A stretch of 7,425 bases of DNA from Ruminococcaceae bacterium UBA1865 (GTDB taxonomy: Bacteria; Bacillota; Clostridia; Oscillospirales; Acutalibacteraceae), in assembly GCA_002338255.1 (NCBI GenBank), contig DDHX01000056.1:14259-21683 (forward strand), written 5' to 3'. Below the pieces are notes generated by a model. The model was not told the DNA's origin, made no database searches, and saw nothing but the letters and a program-made list of their open reading frames with translations. Every line of letters starts with the position of its first letter. The stretch's first letter is position 1. Position numbers and translations under genes: made by a program. Positions 5,906-7,425 of the stretch are shown here, piece after piece.

Positions 5906-7425
5906 TTAAAAAATCTCCTTTAAAAAGATTTCAACATGATTCGTTTTGTCGGCTGGAAGGGCTTTGATATCGTCTAAGGCTATTCTGAATCGGCCGTTTT
6001 CGCTGTCAAGGGCACATCCGTTAAGCGTAATGTTAAAAATCTTGTAACTTCCATAGTCAAGATGCAATGGATTGTGATATGTTACATTAAACTTTCTGTC
6101 GCCAAAGAGCGTTTCACAGGATGCGTCGCCAGATTCATCAAATTGAGAACTTAAAAGTTTAGGTGAAAAAATCAGATCACCGAACTCACCTTTGATGCCA
6201 AATACCTCCGTGACATAGGTGAACATGAGCCAGCTTGCAGCTCCGGTCAGATAATGGTACATGCCGCGCCCTCTAAGGTTTATGTATTCGGGAACGCCGG
6301 GATAAATCCGACTTGTTTTAAAGTCCATGCAATGGCGGCAGAGTGTGTCAAGCGCCTTGAAACCTTCGTGAACAAAGCCGCGTTTGTATAGCGCGTTTGC
6401 ATACATAACCGTCATGTGGCTGAAGACAGCTCCGTTTTCCTTATGCCCATAGGCAAAGCCAAATTGCCGCCCTAAATTCATTCTAAGTGAGTGAAAATCT
6501 GTATTGAGGCGATAACCGCCAGCTGAAGCGTCAAAAAGGTATTTGTCGGCGGCTTTGGCTATTTTTGCGGTGAGTTTGTCGTCGGCAATACCGAACATGA
6601 TGGGGAAAACCTGACCGGTAAGAGTCATACAGACGTTGCCGTTAATTTCGCCATCCACTGCCGCACCATCGTTGTCATAATATCCGTTGAGCCACGTGAA
6701 GCCCTCTTTTGAACTCAACTGTTCGTTTTCGATGATCAGCGTTGACATGCGTTCGACCATGCCCTCAAGCTTGCCTATTATGTCGTCAATCTTGAAGCTG
6801 CGTTTTTCGCCGGAAATTTCATGTGTGCAGGAGTTACAGAACTCAACAAGGCATTTTTGCATGACCTCCCGCGTACTGGCTGTGGTGATGCTTTCAAAAA
6901 GCGTTTCTATTTCTTTGGCAAGTTCAAGGTGGTCAATGCCTTTTTTCTCTTTAAGTTTGCTAAGCAGCGAGGCGAGTACCCTCAAGTTGCCGCAGTACAT
7001 TGATGTGAAAGCAACGCTCTCTCCGTTCTCCACTGCCATATCGAGTGCATCGTTCCAGTCGGCGTTTTCAAGACGTAGCATACCGTGTTTTCCTGCGTTA
7101 AGGCACGCTGTAATCGTTTCTATGAGCAGGTGCTCTATGATTGTGCCGCCATACTGTTTTGAACCGCGGTACATAAGAATTGTTCCATATGCTTCATCCC
7201 ACTGTGAATCTTTGGATTTGCCGCGCAAGGTCAGTTTATCTTTAAAGTATGTTTGCTCTTTTAAAAGAAAATCAAGATCGCCGCTTTGGTCTATGTAAAA
7301 TGAAATTGTGTTAAGCGGCCAGGCAGCGTGATCCATCCAGACTCTTGCAATATTATTACGGTCGGCTATAAATTCGCCGTTGCCGCTGCCGATGATTGTC
7401 GCGTTTGTTCCGTCGAAGCGCATAC
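5906..7425 (-). CDS. GH94-like glycoside phosphorylase, 3' part
   Basis: At least 505 residues are visible, and the frame continues off the right edge. Family members are usually about 800 residues or longer, so the N-terminal sugar-binding domain is missing and the ATG at 7423 is probably internal. Residue numbers here count from that ATG. The (alpha/alpha)6-barrel catalytic domain contains ENADWNDALD (119-128); the first Asp (122) fits the general acid in the family's GDWND motif. ENGAVFSHM (329-337) supplies a His, and YLTGAASW (391-398) a Thr-Gly pair, at places where GH94 enzymes bind phosphate. A beta-rich C-terminal part ends the protein. GH94 enzymes split beta-glucosides such as cellobiose, chitobiose or beta-1,2-glucans with phosphate to give a sugar 1-phosphate; the substrate here is unknown. 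No signal peptide is visible, and the family is usually intracellular. Confidence 0.82.
   Translation of the reverse strand, partial: MRFDGTNATIIGSGNGEFIADRNNIARVWMDHAAWPLNTISFYIDQSGDLDFLLKEQTYFKDKLTLRGKSKDSQWDEAYGTILMYRGSKQYGGTIIEHLLIETITACLNAGKHGMLRLENADWNDALDMAVENGESVAFTSMYCGNLRVLASLLSKLKEKKGIDHLELAKEIETLFESITTASTREVMQKCLVEFCNSCTHEISGEKRSFKIDDIIGKLEGMVERMSTLIIENEQLSSKEGFTWLNGYYDNDGAAVDGEINGNVCMTLTGQVFPIMFGIADDKLTAKIAKAADKYLFDASAGGYRLNTDFHSLRMNLGRQFGFAYGHKENGAVFSHMTVMYANALYKRGFVHEGFKALDTLCRHCMDFKTSRIYPGVPEYINLRGRGMYHYLTGAASWLMFTYVTEVFGIKGEFGDLIFSPKLLSSQFDESGDASCETLFGDRKFNVTYHNPLHLDYGSYKIFNITLNGCALDSENGRFRIALDDIKALPADKTNHVEIFLKEIF

Noticed and set aside
6687..7298. Plus-strand open frame of 203 codons opposite the phosphorylase gene
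   Set aside because: It is Ser- and Leu-rich, as expected for an antisense shadow, and the opposite strand carries recognisable GH94 motifs.
7421..7423. ATG at the right edge as the true start of the phosphorylase
   Set aside because: The protein would lack the N-terminal domain of the family, and no sequence is available to show a ribosome binding site; it is most likely an internal Met.

Overview
The window looks like chromosomal DNA from a Firmicute of the Clostridia, probably an anaerobic gut or plant-fibre bacterium. The reasons are strong AGGAGG-type ribosome binding sites, a textbook sigma-A promoter, moderate GC (estimated by eye), a MarR gene coupled to a two-subunit ABC exporter, and a GH94-type sugar phosphorylase. 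No taxonomic marker is present, so this placement is inference.

Layout, left to right. (1) Positions 1-783 hold the 3' part of a nitroreductase/Acg-like flavoprotein gene that enters from outside the window. (2) Positions 784-1188 are non-genic: a stretch that reads like a decayed coding fragment (773-937), a strong terminator (1012-1041), then a perfect-consensus promoter (TTGACA-17-TATAAT) with a 48-bp concentric dyad across it. (3) Positions 1189-5346 form a three-gene operon: a MarR-family regulator and two half-size ABC exporter subunits, the last two overlapping by 8 bp. The subunits have complementary degenerate and intact ATPase motifs, so they should form a heterodimeric multidrug-type exporter of the LmrCD/TM287-288 kind, probably repressed by the MarR protein at the dyad. 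(4) A 20-bp-stem terminator (5366-5411) separates this operon from convergent genes. (5) On the minus strand, a GH94-like glycoside phosphorylase gene (5906-7425, 5' end outside the window) is followed after 1 bp by a small cupin gene (5482-5904) whose ribosome binding site lies inside the phosphorylase gene.

The two operons have no evident functional link. The left one is a regulated efflux cassette and the right one a carbohydrate-use unit. I see no tRNA, rRNA, CRISPR array, insertion sequence or clear phage gene. I do not see a convincing new multi-gene system; the points most worth a second look are the unusually symmetric MarR operator, the degenerate ATPase site with a Ser for Gly change in Walker A, the phosphorylase-cupin coupling, and the unexplained coding-like stretch after the first gene.
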